From Inonotus obliquus (taxonomy: Eukaryota > Basidiomycota > Agaricomycetes > Hymenochaetales > Hymenochaetaceae): a DNA stretch of 64,000 nt. The notes under the pieces are model-generated. The model was not told the DNA's origin and did not search any database. It saw nothing but the letters and a program-made list of their open reading frames with translations. The stretch covers positions 310,001 through 374,000 of the forward strand of contig JAJHTX010000009.1 in the NCBI GenBank assembly GCA_032164295.1, given 5' to 3'. Both the position numbers and the translations under genes were made by a program. Of the stretch, positions 34,096 through 45,478 are shown in pieces (positions within the stretch are counted from its first letter, which is position 1; every line of letters starts with the position of its first letter).

Positions 34096-35183
34096 ACGCA
34101 CGAGCAACTGCGGACGAGCGAACTCTAACTACGGCGCAGCCATGCAAAACCAATGGCATACGAACACGCATTCAATGACTCACTCACTGACTCACACTAT
34201 GCACAGGGCGCAGCACAAGGCCGACCCCGAGCATAGGTTTCAATTCAGTTCAAGTCAAGATGAGTCAACGCCGAGTCATCATCCTGCACAGGGCGCAGTC
34301 GATGAGTCAATCCGCAGCAGAACAATGGAATTACCAGACGAGTTTGGAAGCTAGAACAACGAATCAGATCGAGAGTAGGAACTACGGAGCGTAGGAAGTG
34401 GTCCGTCCACAACATGAGGAAAAGGTATAAATAGTTGTAGACTTAGACCGTAGCTCCCTATCTTTCTTTCGATCGTCTTGTACATCGAGTCCTCTTAGGC
34501 ATCTAGCTTCTAATCTGAAGACCCCCTAATCTGCTTAACCTCTCTTACTCTACGGCGTGGAACGATTGATTAGTCGTCCACCGACTAGGGAAGCTTACGA
34601 ACGGCAGTCGACACTGTCCTACTAGTCTGTCAACGAGGTTGAGGCCCGACTTGATTAGTTAAACGAAAACGTCCGAGGCAACGCTTATTATACTTGGGAA
34701 TCTGCCCTGCTTGTGAAAACCGAGTAGGCTCCGGAAACTCTTAGAAAAGCATCGCCGAACCCGTAACACTGAGGCCGTCCTATTGTGGTTACTGTATAGT
34801 CCCGTAGGGCGAGCGTTTTTCTAACATGACCCAAACATTACCATATACGGCACAAGATCGACAGCCTCGACGCCGATCACATGTTATGGATCTTGACAGC
34901 ATAATACACCACTAACGAGCAAGCAGTACGAAGCTAGGTGGAAGGAGATAGATTACTAAGGACAGGACTGGAAGGTAATAGGAATATGACATAAGGTGTT
35001 TGGAGTCATGAGGAGACAGATATGACCGGAACCTGTCAGAAGAAATTGACTTATTTGGCATGCTGATCCAGGAATGCTAAAACCCGAGAAATTCCCATGA
35101 GAATGGAATGACAATTCGATCGAACGTATTACACACGCACACGCTATTGTCCTTAGGGCTCATCATTACCAGGACAAATCAAT
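34096..35183. other. Repeat-like spacer with a promoter-like module
   Basis: No gene. TATAAATA at 34426-34433 is followed by CT-rich sequence and a possible LTR-like stretch to about 34830, but no matching second LTR was found. Confidence 0.35.
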
Positions 35184-35723
35184 ACACCAATATGCAGGTT
35201 CTGTGAATGGGCACATGAAGAAGCATGGATACTGCAGACATGGATACTCGAGGATGCAGTCAACTATATGCTTCGACATGAACCTTACTCAATCTGAAGC
35301 AACCATCATTGGTCAACGGTTGCAGAAACAACTCAACCATTGTTCACACCTACACTAAATGCATACCTGCATGAAGTCACGGTTTGGTCAGGAAAGGGGT
35401 TGAACTACATTGTGAATGTAGGAGTAATTGCATGGACTAGAAGATCAACACATTTGCAACTATGCAGACGAGTGGCAATACAACTTGACTGGCCAGTACA
35501 TGCGGAAGCTACAAGGGAACATCAAGCACTACACAATACTCTGTTTGGCAACATAGTGGCTCGATGGAAATCAGAACAGAATCAAATACCGGGGATGATA
35601 GCATTGGAGATCTCTCAACTGAGGGAGCAGGTCAATGGGGCGATCTTAACCTTTGTAATGAAAGGGATCGGCAGCGATCAGGTGCAAGGAATGGAGATAC
35701 GGATACCCGACGGATATCGCTGA
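35184..35723 (+). pseudogene. Unknown CxxC family, copy 3, with one stop
   Basis: CRFC followed by a helix (EWAHEEAWILQTWILEDAVN), then TGA at 35295-35297, then an in-frame continuation (GKGLNYIVNVGVIAW ... EIRIPDGY) to the stop at 35721-35723. Spacing from the CxxC to the first beta strand resembles copy 1, and the ending (KGIGSDQVQGMEIRIPDG) recalls the GGIIRIKG end of copy 1. No start codon was fixed. Function unknown. Confidence 0.45.
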
Positions 35724-38700
35724 GCAACGATCTGGTGGACTGGGTTACCTGCTATAGTACAGGCAGAACCATACAGGCCCACCGCTCCGGTGATTGATAA
35801 TCAAGCTAATCCTATTGAGGAAGGAAGCCCGATAAAGGGTAATACCGGAGGCTACGATCAATATGGGCTTAATTCTGCGATTCTACCACTTCTTCCAATT
35901 AACAATACTTCTGCGATGCTACCGCTTCTTACTTCTCTTCGGACCATGGTACTTCTGCTGTCCTATCTATGCCTGCAGTTCCAACAAAGTACGAGGCTTC
36001 TGTGATTTGACAAGGCTAAGAACGATTGAGAACTGGACCTACATATGTTTAGCCAGACTTCTGCGCCAATACCGAATCACCAATCCCTACGCCCATCTTC
36101 CATCACAGTACCGAACCACCAGACTTCGATACCAATGATACCGATACCGTACCGTCCACCCATCCTGATACCGATGCTTAATAGTCCACGTTTAGTCGAT
36201 ACTACACTCTCGATGGCCCATACCGAGGGAAAGACTCACAAGCTACGATCGGTCTGCCATACATTGCTGCAAAGAGTTGGATCATCGTTGAAGCTCCAAG
36301 TCTGATGGTATGTCCTTCTGAACCACCATGCATTGATACCGACGATACCGGTGTTGATACCGATGGTCCACTACGGTACCGAAGTTCGTGACGAGTGCTA
36401 GGTCAAGACCATGCCCTCGGAGATCTACGTCGAGAGGAAGGTTGGGAAATGAATCAGGTCTGCCGTACGCTGCTTCAATCTCGGAGGAGACCATCGATCC
36501 GACTCAGAGGCGAAGCCAAGCAATGCCCAGTCGAGTCAGGCAACGCGTACCAATCAATATCGAGGGGCACGAGCGATCTCATCGATACCCAGGGACGATC
36601 CCAGTGTACTGATTGGCACCGAGCGATAGAGTACCCTGATGCCAAGGTTAGGTTGTACCGACATGTCAACATTGGAGCACGCCATCCGATCGCTTGGTAG
36701 ACGCCCAGACTGACGCCGCACAGATCATGATACCGGAACAAAGGTAAATCTGGATGACGCACTTCTCTGGAGAAGAAGATGACAGGGCCATCATCAGGAG
36801 CGCCCATGCGGTAGCTCAAGACACATCCTCACTTTAGCGCTGGTCGACGTCGGTACCGCCACCCTACCTTGGTATCACTCGTCGTGAGTTTTCATTGGGT
36901 TCTTGTCTCGTCCCACCCTATTCTTAGCTACCCCCTGATAAAACTTCTTATTCATCCATCATCTTATGTTTCCCCTGGTTATATTTTTACATTCAATTCA
37001 ACATTATGTTCCCTTTCTTGTACCGGATTGCAGTACAATTCGACTTGTAAAAACTCCCCATTTGGTATCTTGAATGGCTATGGTGTTATGGTATTTATAG
37101 CCTGCATGTTCTACCATAGCAAACCAGCTAATCTGAGAGGAACTTCCAGAGTGAAGGTCTGGGTTTTGCTCATCTCGTTCAAGTCCCCGTTTGTTCGTCT
37201 CGTCTCGTAGTCGCCGGTATCGAAACCGGTAGTCGTCAATATCGTCTTCGTTGTCCTCGCCCCTCGTCTCACTACTAGTCCTATCAGAAACTCATCCTCT
37301 ACTCGTCTTCTCTACTGCTTCTTTCTCACTACCGCGAATACCAAACAACGAACGACTCGGTATCGACGTATTCATCTCGGTATTGATCGTCTCCTGATAC
37401 TTCGTCTCTTGAGCAGTTACCTATAGCCCCCTGTACTTATCAATCCAGCCAGGCCCTACTATCTCTCTTGATGACCTGTCTGTGACAGTACAACTTAGTA
37501 CCACCACGTACCGGCCCTCCCAACGCACCCAAATTGTACCCCCCTTGTCTGGTACTTCTGATACTGGCCGCGTTCTCGCACATTCACCGAGTCAACCAAG
37601 ACAGCCGAATGGCCCAGCAATACCTGCAGAGGATGAAGACATGGCAGACTGTTCGAGTTGCTGCACATGACATCATAAAGAACATTCAAGAAGGATAGAC
37701 GTGGCAATACGGAAGGCACGGTGAAGAGAACTACGCGCAGCTGAGCTCGGTATCGAGCCCGGTATCCCATTCTACGCTTATCCCATGCTACAGTACTGTC
37801 CCATCTACACCTTCCAGTATCCACCAGCACACCCAGAGAAACTGTCGGTCCCATTTCTCGAAGTACTGAACGCCGAGAGTACCGGTACTGAGCGCCAAGA
37901 AACCCGGTACCGAGAATACCGAGAGTACCGAGTGCCGAGAAACCCGGTACCGAGACAAATTGACAATTCGACATGCTCTCATGACATGGATCGGACGTCT
38001 CTCTCTCTGGTATTCATTCCTGATGGTTGGACTATGCATGCCGGTTCTTTGGGGAAGCTCAGAGTCAGTATCTGTTAAGGTTTTCAGGTCCGGTACCACC
38101 AGAAACGTGTCGGTATCAATCAGCAGGGGCGCAGATCTCTTGTCCTGAGGACTTTTCATCCAGGGGTACTATATGCTACGTTTTCATTGGTATCTTGTCC
38201 TCCCTAACCCTTTCTTGTTGTCCCCCTGATGGTGCTGCAATGTTCACTTTCCTTGTTACATTTTTCTTCAGACTTTTCTTTGTTTTGATCTTCCTTTCTA
38301 CCTTCTCCTTTTGGATTTATGAGCTAATTACGGTACAGTAGTATAAATATCTCCTCCTGTACGTAGTAGCTCTCCAGGTAATCTTAGGAGCTAGCCTCTA
38401 ACGTGAGGGCTCGGGTTTCCTCACCCCCTTCTCAGTTCCGTCTCAGTCTCATCTCAAGCTTCGTCCCAGTCCCATCCCAGTTCCGTCTCAAGTGAACCTT
38501 CAGAGTTAGCCTCCTGTGTGAGGGCTCAGGTTTGCTTCCCGGTCCAGTCAACACTCTCAGCCACCAGTCTCCTCCAGTCTGTTTCTTGCTATACCACCCC
38601 GTGCTAGCAGTTTCCTTACAGTACCGACCTGTACCGACATTTTTCCCACGGTACCGATGTTTTGTTATCCTTTGCATTCTGCACGTCACCCTTTTGTTTC

Positions 38701-40234
38701 TGTACTGATCTTCTTGTTTGACAACATACCTTCATGTACCGACCCCTTTCTTTCTGTACCGACCTGTACCGAGGTTTTTCCCACGGTATTAGACTCTTGT
38801 TTTGCTACGTTCTCTCTCATACCGACCTATACCAAAGTTTTTCCCACGTTCTAAACTGTCCTTTTCATACCAGAATCACATACTCTTCACTTCTGACCCA
38901 TCCATTCACTCCCCCATTTCATAGACAACAAGTACCGTGAGCGTACTGGTTAAGTACCGGCACGTATTAGCCCTCCCCCACTTATAACCATACATCCCTC
39001 GTCTCGGTATTTCGGTACCAGACGCGATCTCGCACATTTAACGGAGCTCCGCACAGCCACAGGATTGGCCGGTAATGGCGTGATTGCTGTGCACTGACCA
39101 AGTATGAAGTCATATCGAAGGATCTGGAAGATTGTAGGGGAAGATGGGAAGTGCATTGCCACCCGATTGGAGATTGCGGGGTATCGGACAAGATAGGGGC
39201 TGTGCTCGGAAGGATCAGGAGGCTGTGCCCGAGGAAGCCCGGGTAACTCAATAGATAGAAGCTCCGGGTATAAATAGGCCAAGCAAGGGTGGCTATGTCT
39301 CTCAGCAAAATTCTTCTGTACTAGTGAATACAAAAGAAGCCCCACAAAGCTTCTCTTCTTTGCTACCACTCTTATCATTGGTACTAGTGTCCGGCCAGTC
39401 CCTTGACCCCAACTAAGTACTGTTGCTACTCTACTCTAAAGCACCGCCTCGCACTTCCCATTGCTTATCAGGACGGATTGTGAATATTGCTGGAGTGAGT
39501 GGACTTGTTCTGGTGCATCGATCGTATTGATCAGTTGATCAATGTCGATCTGCTGATCCGATCTGCACTGGTCCTAATAGAATCGATATGAACAAGTCAT
39601 AGAGCAATGCAATGCAGTTAGCATCAAGTATGACTAGGTCTGAAAGTAGATACAATGTGGCGAACGGACCAACAGCCCATAATTCCTATACTAGGCAGGC
39701 ATGTAAAATAGTATAAATAGGAGGCCATCGTAGAGCTGACCCAGCAGTTTAATCCAAGTCCAAAGACTCAGAGTAAACCTCACAGAAAGTCTCCAGTTGA
39801 TCAATAAACAACCTCCACACTAAGAACCCAATAAGTACTTGAGAGCGACACTCCTTCGCTAATCAACAGTGTGAGTTGAAGCTTAGGTAGAATATGGATT
39901 GCAGTCAGACTGTCTCTCCCTATCATCAGCCTGAGTGCTAATTGATCAAAGTGTGGTAAGCATTGATCTCTCATACCTCTCTTATCGTGTCCAACAAGTG
40001 TTAGTACAGATAGTTAAGGACATCACTTAGTTGTCAGTATAACTAACATTACGATAATAGTATTAGACCGAAGGTTACAGAAGTTGGTCAATAGTTGTTT
40101 TAGATGGAGCTTAACACATCCCCTAAGGTGGCTATTGATTCTACAGCTATAGTAACATATTGGATTTGGATTAACCCCTCTTTCAAGGTAATAACCAGAT
40201 CTAGATGCCGATCCTACCAGATCAGCACCTCCGA
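35724..40234. repeat. Repeat-rich, gene-poor interior of the TIR element
   Basis: No convincing gene in 4.5 kb. The stretch 36100-38880 is dense in TACCGA/GATACC/GGTACC motifs on both strands. Imperfect repeats include TTTTCATTGG plus CCCCCTGAT (36886 and 38178), a GTGAGGGCTC unit (38403 and 38518) and a TACCGACCTGTACCGA unit with TTTTTCCCACG (38621, 38757 and 38818). TATAAATA boxes occur at 38342, 39269 and 39712. These could be worn solo LTRs or promoters of lost genes; I could not pair any LTR ends. Confidence 0.45.
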
Positions 40235-40387
40235 ATTAACATTGCCCTCCCATTGCCCTCCCATTGCCTGCTCAATATCTACCTGGACAACACTTATAAT
40301 ATGAACCAGGATGATATTATATTGTATATTTAAAATATCAGCCAAGTAGATATACTAATTTATATTTAAAATATCGCTAAGTAGATA

Positions 40388-40588
40388 CAAGTGGGTACAT
40401 TAAGTCTTCGGCCCCCCCAAATTTGGAAGGTGATTTGCATGCCTTATTGGGTAAGTAATCTTGTCGAACTCAGACCTTGCCGACATGAACAGGTTACCAG
40501 GATGCTACCCGACGCTTAAATTGCCATATAAAGTATGCAAATCCACCTTCCTAAAACAGGGGGGCCGAAGACTTAATGTACCCACCTG
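40388..40588. mobile_element. Palindromic MITE, 201 bp, TA target site
   Basis: Inverted ends CARGTGGGTACATTAAGTCT... extend about 30 bp with one mismatch. TA flanks both ends (40386-40387, 40589-40590). Too short to encode a transposase; mariner-type by its TA target. Confidence 0.85.
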
Positions 40589-40688
40589 TACTTAATATGT
40601 CAATTTGCATATCACAACCCAACTGATATTTAAAATATCAACCCTGTTGATATCCAAATTGATATTTAAAATGCCAGCACGTGATTTA

Positions 40689-41350
40689 TAGTAATTCACC
40701 GTTCCTTTGAACACCACCACTCCTTTGAACACCTGGCATTTCTCCCGCAATTCTCCATCTTCTCGCCTGAAAAAATTACAGCATACTCCAACATATCTGA
40801 TCTACCCTCATATAAAGTTTTGTAGAATTTGGCTTAGCAGTTAAATGTCTAAAAAATCGACATTGCAGAAATCAGAGCAATTTCTAACCATGTTTCTCCA
40901 TCCAAATTCCCTCACATAATAATATTTAGAGTTTTGGGAAATCTGGGCTATTATTCATATTCTACAGTGTCTCATGCGCATATTCCGTGTTCTCCGAGGC
41001 AATTTGGACAAGAATTGCGATTTCTATGTAGCAGGCAATCGTACAAGTCATAGTTTCTTGTGATAAGTAAGATAATTAGATGACGTAAAGTGTTACTTGC
41101 CGAGACAGGGGTAACAAATTGATTAGGTGACAGGGTGTTCAAAGGAGTGGTTTTTGGTCCAAAATCCCTCCGTTTTTCTTTTCTTTGTATTAATCTAACC
41201 ATTCCATTCCATTCCAGACACTGAGAAAATTCGCTCAAGTCTGTTTCAGTGTGCCATTTCAATACATGAAATAAAATGTGCAAATAATCGAGGGGGAGAG
41301 GTCGTGTAAATGAAAAAGTAATTGGTGTTCAAAGGAATGGTGAATTACTG
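40689..41350. mobile_element. Non-autonomous TA-flanked element, 662 bp
   Basis: Ends YAGTAATTCACCRTTCCTTT...GAACACC are inverted over about 28 bp with two mismatches. TA at 40687-40688 and 41351-41352. A second, inner inverted repeat (ACTCCTTTGAACACC near 40727, GGTGTTCAAAGGAGT near 41130 with one mismatch) suggests a nested or rearranged copy. No coding capacity seen. Confidence 0.8.
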
Positions 41351-41457
41351 TATATTTAAAATATCGACCTGTCGGATATCCTTATCAATATTTAAAATGA
41401 CAAAGAAGAAAACATTTAAAATTCCGACCTCACCTCCATCTTGATTTGCCCGCCGTG

Positions 41458-41664
41458 ATGCTTAGTGATATTTAAGGTCACGTGCGCGTCGTTATGTGCT
41501 GTCCCCACCACGGCGGCCACGCATCATCTAACTTTCGCGTCGTACGACATTCTCTTCTCTCTACCCAAAAGATAACCAAAGCCCGAACAGTCCGGCGCAG
41601 CATCAAGGCTGTATAAAGGAGGTGGCGGACGAGAGAAACACCGTGTAATCATCTCCCTTTCACC
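41458..41664. promoter_or_regulatory. ERG24 copy B promoter
   Basis: TATAAAGG at 41612-41619, 53 bp before the start, as in copy A (50 bp). The composite element ends only 207 bp upstream, so its right arm may influence this promoter. Confidence 0.65.
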
Positions 41665-43177
41665 ATGTCCACGACAAAAGTACAATCCAGCATCAAAGAG
41701 CTCAACCCACGCACGACTTCATACGAATTCCTCGGTCCTCCAGGCGCCCTTGCAGTAACACTAGGCGTCCCGTTCCTTACGTATGGCCTTTACTTCTCCT
41801 GCTCTGAAGTAGCTGGTGGATGTCCTCCTCCCGTCCCAGTCCTCTTTGACAGGTTATCTTCCGCCGTAACGGACCTAAACTGGTGGAAATCCCTCTGGGA
41901 CACCCAAGCGACTCTCCTTTACCTCGCCTGGTACGCATTCTGCGTTGTCACTTGGGCCGTATTGCCAGGTGACTGGGTCGAAGGCGTCCCCTTACGCACA
42001 GGAGAGGAAAAGAAGTACAAAATCAACGCGTTCTCGACTTTCTTGCTTACTCTTGGTCTGGCTTTGGGATATATTTACGCGAACGGACCGGAGAGTTTTA
42101 CATTCATATATGAGAAATGGATAGGGCTAGTTACTGCAAGTGTCTTGATGTCGGTTGCTCAAGGCGTTTATTGCTATGTTTCATCGTTTAAGGAGGGGAA
42201 GTTGTTGGCTTTGGGTGGGAATTCGGGAAATCCTATTTACGACGTAAGTAGTATTTTACTCTGATTGTTTTCGATTTTGGTCGTCTAATCTACCTATGTC
42301 ATATTTCGACAGTTTTACATCGGACGCGAACTTAATCCTTCCATTGGGTCTTTTGATATCAAATCCTTCAATGAGCTCCGGCCTGGTCTTATTCTCTGGA
42401 CGCTCATCGACATCAGCATGATCTGCGAACAAGCCGTTCGTCGAGGAGGATTCGATAAAGTTACCGATTCAATGTGGCTCGTCATACTCTTCCAGGGACT
42501 CTACGTCGCCGACGGCCTATACAACGAGCCAGCCATTTTCACGACTATGGATATCATCTCTGACGGTTTCGGATTTATGCTGGCCGTGGGAGATCTGGCT
42601 TGGGTGCCATTTGTGTACTCCCTCCAGGCGAGGTACCTTGTGTTTAACCAATTGGAATTTGGTTGGCTGGCGAGTGGTGCGATTTTGGCTGTCAACTTTT
42701 TGGGGTACTATATCTTTAGGGACGCAAACGGAGAGAAGAATGATTTCAGGAATGGGAGGAATCCGAAGAGTGAGTAGTAGGGACATTTGGGAATACTGAT
42801 ATTTGCTCATAACTTTCTCCATCGCAGATCTTACATACTTTGAGACGGAGCGAGGTACGAAGCTGCTCACTAGCGGGTGGTGGGGTCGCTCGCGCCACCC
42901 GAACTACTTGTATGTCAACGACCTCTCCTGCCACAATTTCTCATGAATTTATTTCTTGCTCGTTTCACACTGCAGCGGCGATCTTCTCATGGCTCTCGCC
43001 TGGTCACTTCCGACAGGTTTCAATACCCCGATCACCTACTTCTACGTCACCTACTTCGCCGTTCTCCTTGCTCACAGACAGATTCGGGATGATGAGAATT
43101 GTGAGAAGAAGTATGGGAAGGACTGGGAGAAGTACAAGAGCTTGGTGCCGTATAGGATCGTTCCGTATGTATACTAA
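41665..43177 (+). CDS. ERG24: Delta14-sterol (C-14) reductase, copy B, intact
   Basis: Exons 41665-42243, 42313-42769, 42828-42909 and 42976-43177 give 439 aa, the length of yeast Erg24. It is a multi-pass ER membrane enzyme that reduces the C14-C15 double bond with NADPH after lanosterol demethylation, in ergosterol synthesis. Family features: [16 protein letters not shown] across intron 1, many hydrophobic spans, [25 protein letters not shown] across intron 3, [15 protein letters not shown], and the ending [11 protein letters not shown]. The related C-24(28) reductase and 7-dehydrocholesterol reductase share the fold; the LLTSGWWG and PYVY ending favours C-14. It appears to be the only working copy in the window. 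Confidence 0.87.
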
Positions 43178-44047
43178 GCGGCTTGCGTGATGGCTCGGTG
43201 CACGAAGGATCGGCGTGCCCTTCAGGTCGATTTGTTATTGGATTGTTCCGGCTATCTTGTTGACTGCGAAACCGGTGATGGACTGGCAACATACTGTTTA
43301 TTTGCAATCTAAGTCGTTTTTGTCCTACTCTCACTTTCAGTATGAAGCGTATAATTCACGATGGTCATGACTCTATAGATGAGTGGCACTAACCAGTGAC
43401 TTCCGTTGTATACATGACATTCACACTGAAGCAAAGGCGAGGATCGGAAAGAGGTGGAACGTGCATGTTGTGTGTGAATCTAGCACTGGATCCAAGACCT
43501 TCCTGATTCATGCTATCGAAAGTAACTTCGACGATACTTGTAATGTCCTCCTAGTGATCAAAGGAATACATTTTCTACTTGCTTTGCGTCTATATTAATT
43601 CTCTGTGCGTAAGCATATATGGAATTGTGGGAATTGCTGACCTAATGAATGTTCTTTATTCCGAGTTTGGTGCGGTGCTATACTTGACCTATCCACATAG
43701 CTGGCAAAAGGCTGCAGACAAACGGACGACCATCCGGGGAACCGACAAACACACAACTATGTAGTTCGAGGATGCTCGGTACCAAAACTGATTACTGAAC
43801 CTTTCCTGGTAGAACACCCTAAGGCGGCATATGCTTGGCAGAACACTCATCAGGTCTGATTCTCCCGCACCCCACTTCTGAAGCTAGTTCTAATTCAAAA
43901 TAAAACTGTAAAACTATATCTATTTCTTTTCCTTCTTTCCTACGCTCGCCATCTCGGGGTTCGCTCCCACCATCATCCTCACCAGTGCTCCTCCTGCCAC
44001 TTATCTCTTCTCGTCTTACTCTCTGGAATACGTAACAAACTACCAAC
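43178..44047. other. Spacer between ERG24 copy B and HEM4
   Basis: The first ~160 bp align with the 3' flank of copy A. The rest shows no gene; the HEM4 promoter lies at its right end. Confidence 0.45.
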
Positions 44048-45478
44048 ATGACATCTCACGTCCTCCTCCTTCGTGCGCCAACTGATGGAAAGCCGCCCGA
44101 GAATTCATTAGCAGCCTCCTCGGGTGACCAGCAGGATTCATATGAAAAGCTGCTGGCGCCCGCGACGTCGGTGCCAGTGTACGAGACGATGCATACGTTG
44201 GAGGAATTGCAGTGGATACTCGAGACTGGTCCTGCATTTCATGGGTACAAGGGCGTAATTATTACAAGCAAGAGGGCAGTTGATGCGTGGGCAGCTGCTG
44301 CTAGAAAGGTCCCGCCGCCTGTTGATGAACGAGGTGCGTTCCCTTCAGGAGAGCTTCTAAATACCCCCGATCAGAGCGCATTGACGGAATTACTGATTGA
44401 TTTCGTATTTGCTTTGTTGTCAATAGCACATTGGACAGATATCCCTTTCTACACTGTTGGGAGTGCAACAGCTTCAGCCGTTCGGGACCTCTTCCCGTTA
44501 CTCTCGACCGTCAATGCGACTCATTTGGCTCCTCGTCAAGTCCTAGGTGGGGACGAAGCAGACGTAGGCACGGGCGAACAACTAGCGCATTTTATCCTGT
44601 CGCATTTGGCCTCGCAGAGGGATGCTATGTCGACGCGTTCTACGGCCACCGGTATCTCGGCAAGTGGATCGTATTCGAGTACGAGTTTACCACTTACGGG
44701 ATCAGTATCGACGGATAACTTGAGTATTTTTACGAGTACGAGTCCGGTGCATGAAAAGGGTAGTATCGGAGAGGGAAGCGGACATGTGAATGTAAATAGT
44801 GAAGCAGAGCGGAGGGGGTCAAGGCCAAAAAGATCGCGCTCCCTGCGTCAACCGACAAAGTTGCTATTCCTTGTTGGCGATAAGACGCGAGATGCTCTAC
44901 CGAGCATACTCGCTTCTGACGAGTCTGTTGAACTTGATTCGGTACAGGTGTATGCGGCGAAACCTTCGCCCAACTTCCCGAATGCTCTACGGAATGCCGT
45001 ACAGACTCATCCGAAGGGTGAGTCCCGGTACTTGGCTACTTATACAGTAGCTTTTCGGTTTAGTTCCGATACTCACATTCGGCTTCTTGTAGTGAAAGAC
45101 TGGTGGATCGCGGTTTTTGCGCCCTCGGGAGCAGATTACGCTCTCCCCCACCTTCGCGAGCACTTCGTCCTTCCGACATCATTCGCCTCTTCCCCTATCT
45201 CGCCTACATATCCGCCGACACCTACGAGCCCGACTTCTTTATCCCACCTCACTTCATCGTCTTCCAAGTCAAAGAAGAAGGACAAGAAGAAGGATAAGAA
45301 TAAGAGCGGTAATACAAATGGCGGAGCACAATCACTTCCTGCTGCAAGAATCGCTGCAATTGGTCCGACGACTGCAACGCATCTTAAGGATGTGTGCAAG
45401 TTGGAGGTTGCGGTTGTTGCCTCGAAACCTAATGCGGAGGTGTTGGCTGAGGCTATCAGAGATGCACCTACGAAGTAG
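44048..45478 (+). CDS. HEM4: Uroporphyrinogen-III synthase
   Basis: Closes and inverts hydroxymethylbilane to uroporphyrinogen III in the haem pathway, in the cytosol. The protein starts MTSHVLLLRAPTDGKPP. Family features are FHGYKGVIITSKRAVDAW, PFYTVGSATASAVRD, KLLFLVGDKTRDALPSIL, DWWIAVFAPSGADY and the closing RIAAIGPTTATHLKD. The single frame (476 codons) contains a likely intron, 45018-45092 (GTGAGT...TTGTAG). It is 75 nt and in frame, so it does not break the reading frame. With it removed the protein is 451 aa and HPK joins VKDWW. It is longer than the bacterial enzyme because of two Ser-rich insertions (about residues 195-265 and 370-420). Confidence 0.82.
   Translation: MTSHVLLLRAPTDGKPPENSLAASSGDQQDSYEKLLAPATSVPVYETMHTLEELQWILETGPAFHGYKGVIITSKRAVDAWAAAARKVPPPVDERGAFPSGELLNTPDQSALTELLIDFVFALLSIAHWTDIPFYTVGSATASAVRDLFPLLSTVNATHLAPRQVLGGDEADVGTGEQLAHFILSHLASQRDAMSTRSTATGISASGSYSSTSLPLTGSVSTDNLSIFTSTSPVHEKGSIGEGSGHVNVNSEAERRGSRPKRSRSLRQPTKLLFLVGDKTRDALPSILASDESVELDSVQVYAAKPSPNFPNALRNAVQTHPKGESRYLATYTVAFRFSSDTHIRLLVVKDWWIAVFAPSGADYALPHLREHFVLPTSFASSPISPTYPPTPTSPTSLSHLTSSSSKSKKKDKKKDKNKSGNTNGGAQSLPAARIAAIGPTTATHLKDVCKLEVAVVASKPNAEVLAEAIRDAPTK

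Larger units (their letters stand above)
29659..41457. mobile_element. Large composite TIR element, 11.8 kb, with captured gene fragments
   Basis: The left end (CACGGCGGGCAAATCAGGAT, then GAGGTGAGGTCGGAATTTTA) reappears inverted at the right end, finishing at 41457. The match continues inward for about 330 bp, through many ATATTTTAAATAT motifs, into a shared G-rich/C-rich minisatellite. The right arm (40235-41457) is broken by two small elements; without them both arms are of similar length. A 3-bp ATG may be the target duplication. No transposase was found. The inside holds a cyclin fragment, a RAD23-like fragment, an unidentified fragment, three copies of an unknown CxxC family and repeat-rich DNA. 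The 3-bp duplication and CAC- ends recall CACTA-like elements, but that is a weak guess. Confidence 0.78.
40235..41457. repeat. Right long inverted terminal repeat, broken by two small elements
   Basis: In reverse complement it matches 29659-29985, including ATATTTAAAATAT motifs and a short C-rich minisatellite (40240-40271). The elements at 40388-40588 and 40689-41350 split it. Confidence 0.78.

Noticed and set aside
34100..34850. Possible solo LTR with TATAAATA and a CA-like end
   Set aside because: No second copy, clear TG start or flanking duplication could be found, so it is only described as promoter-like.
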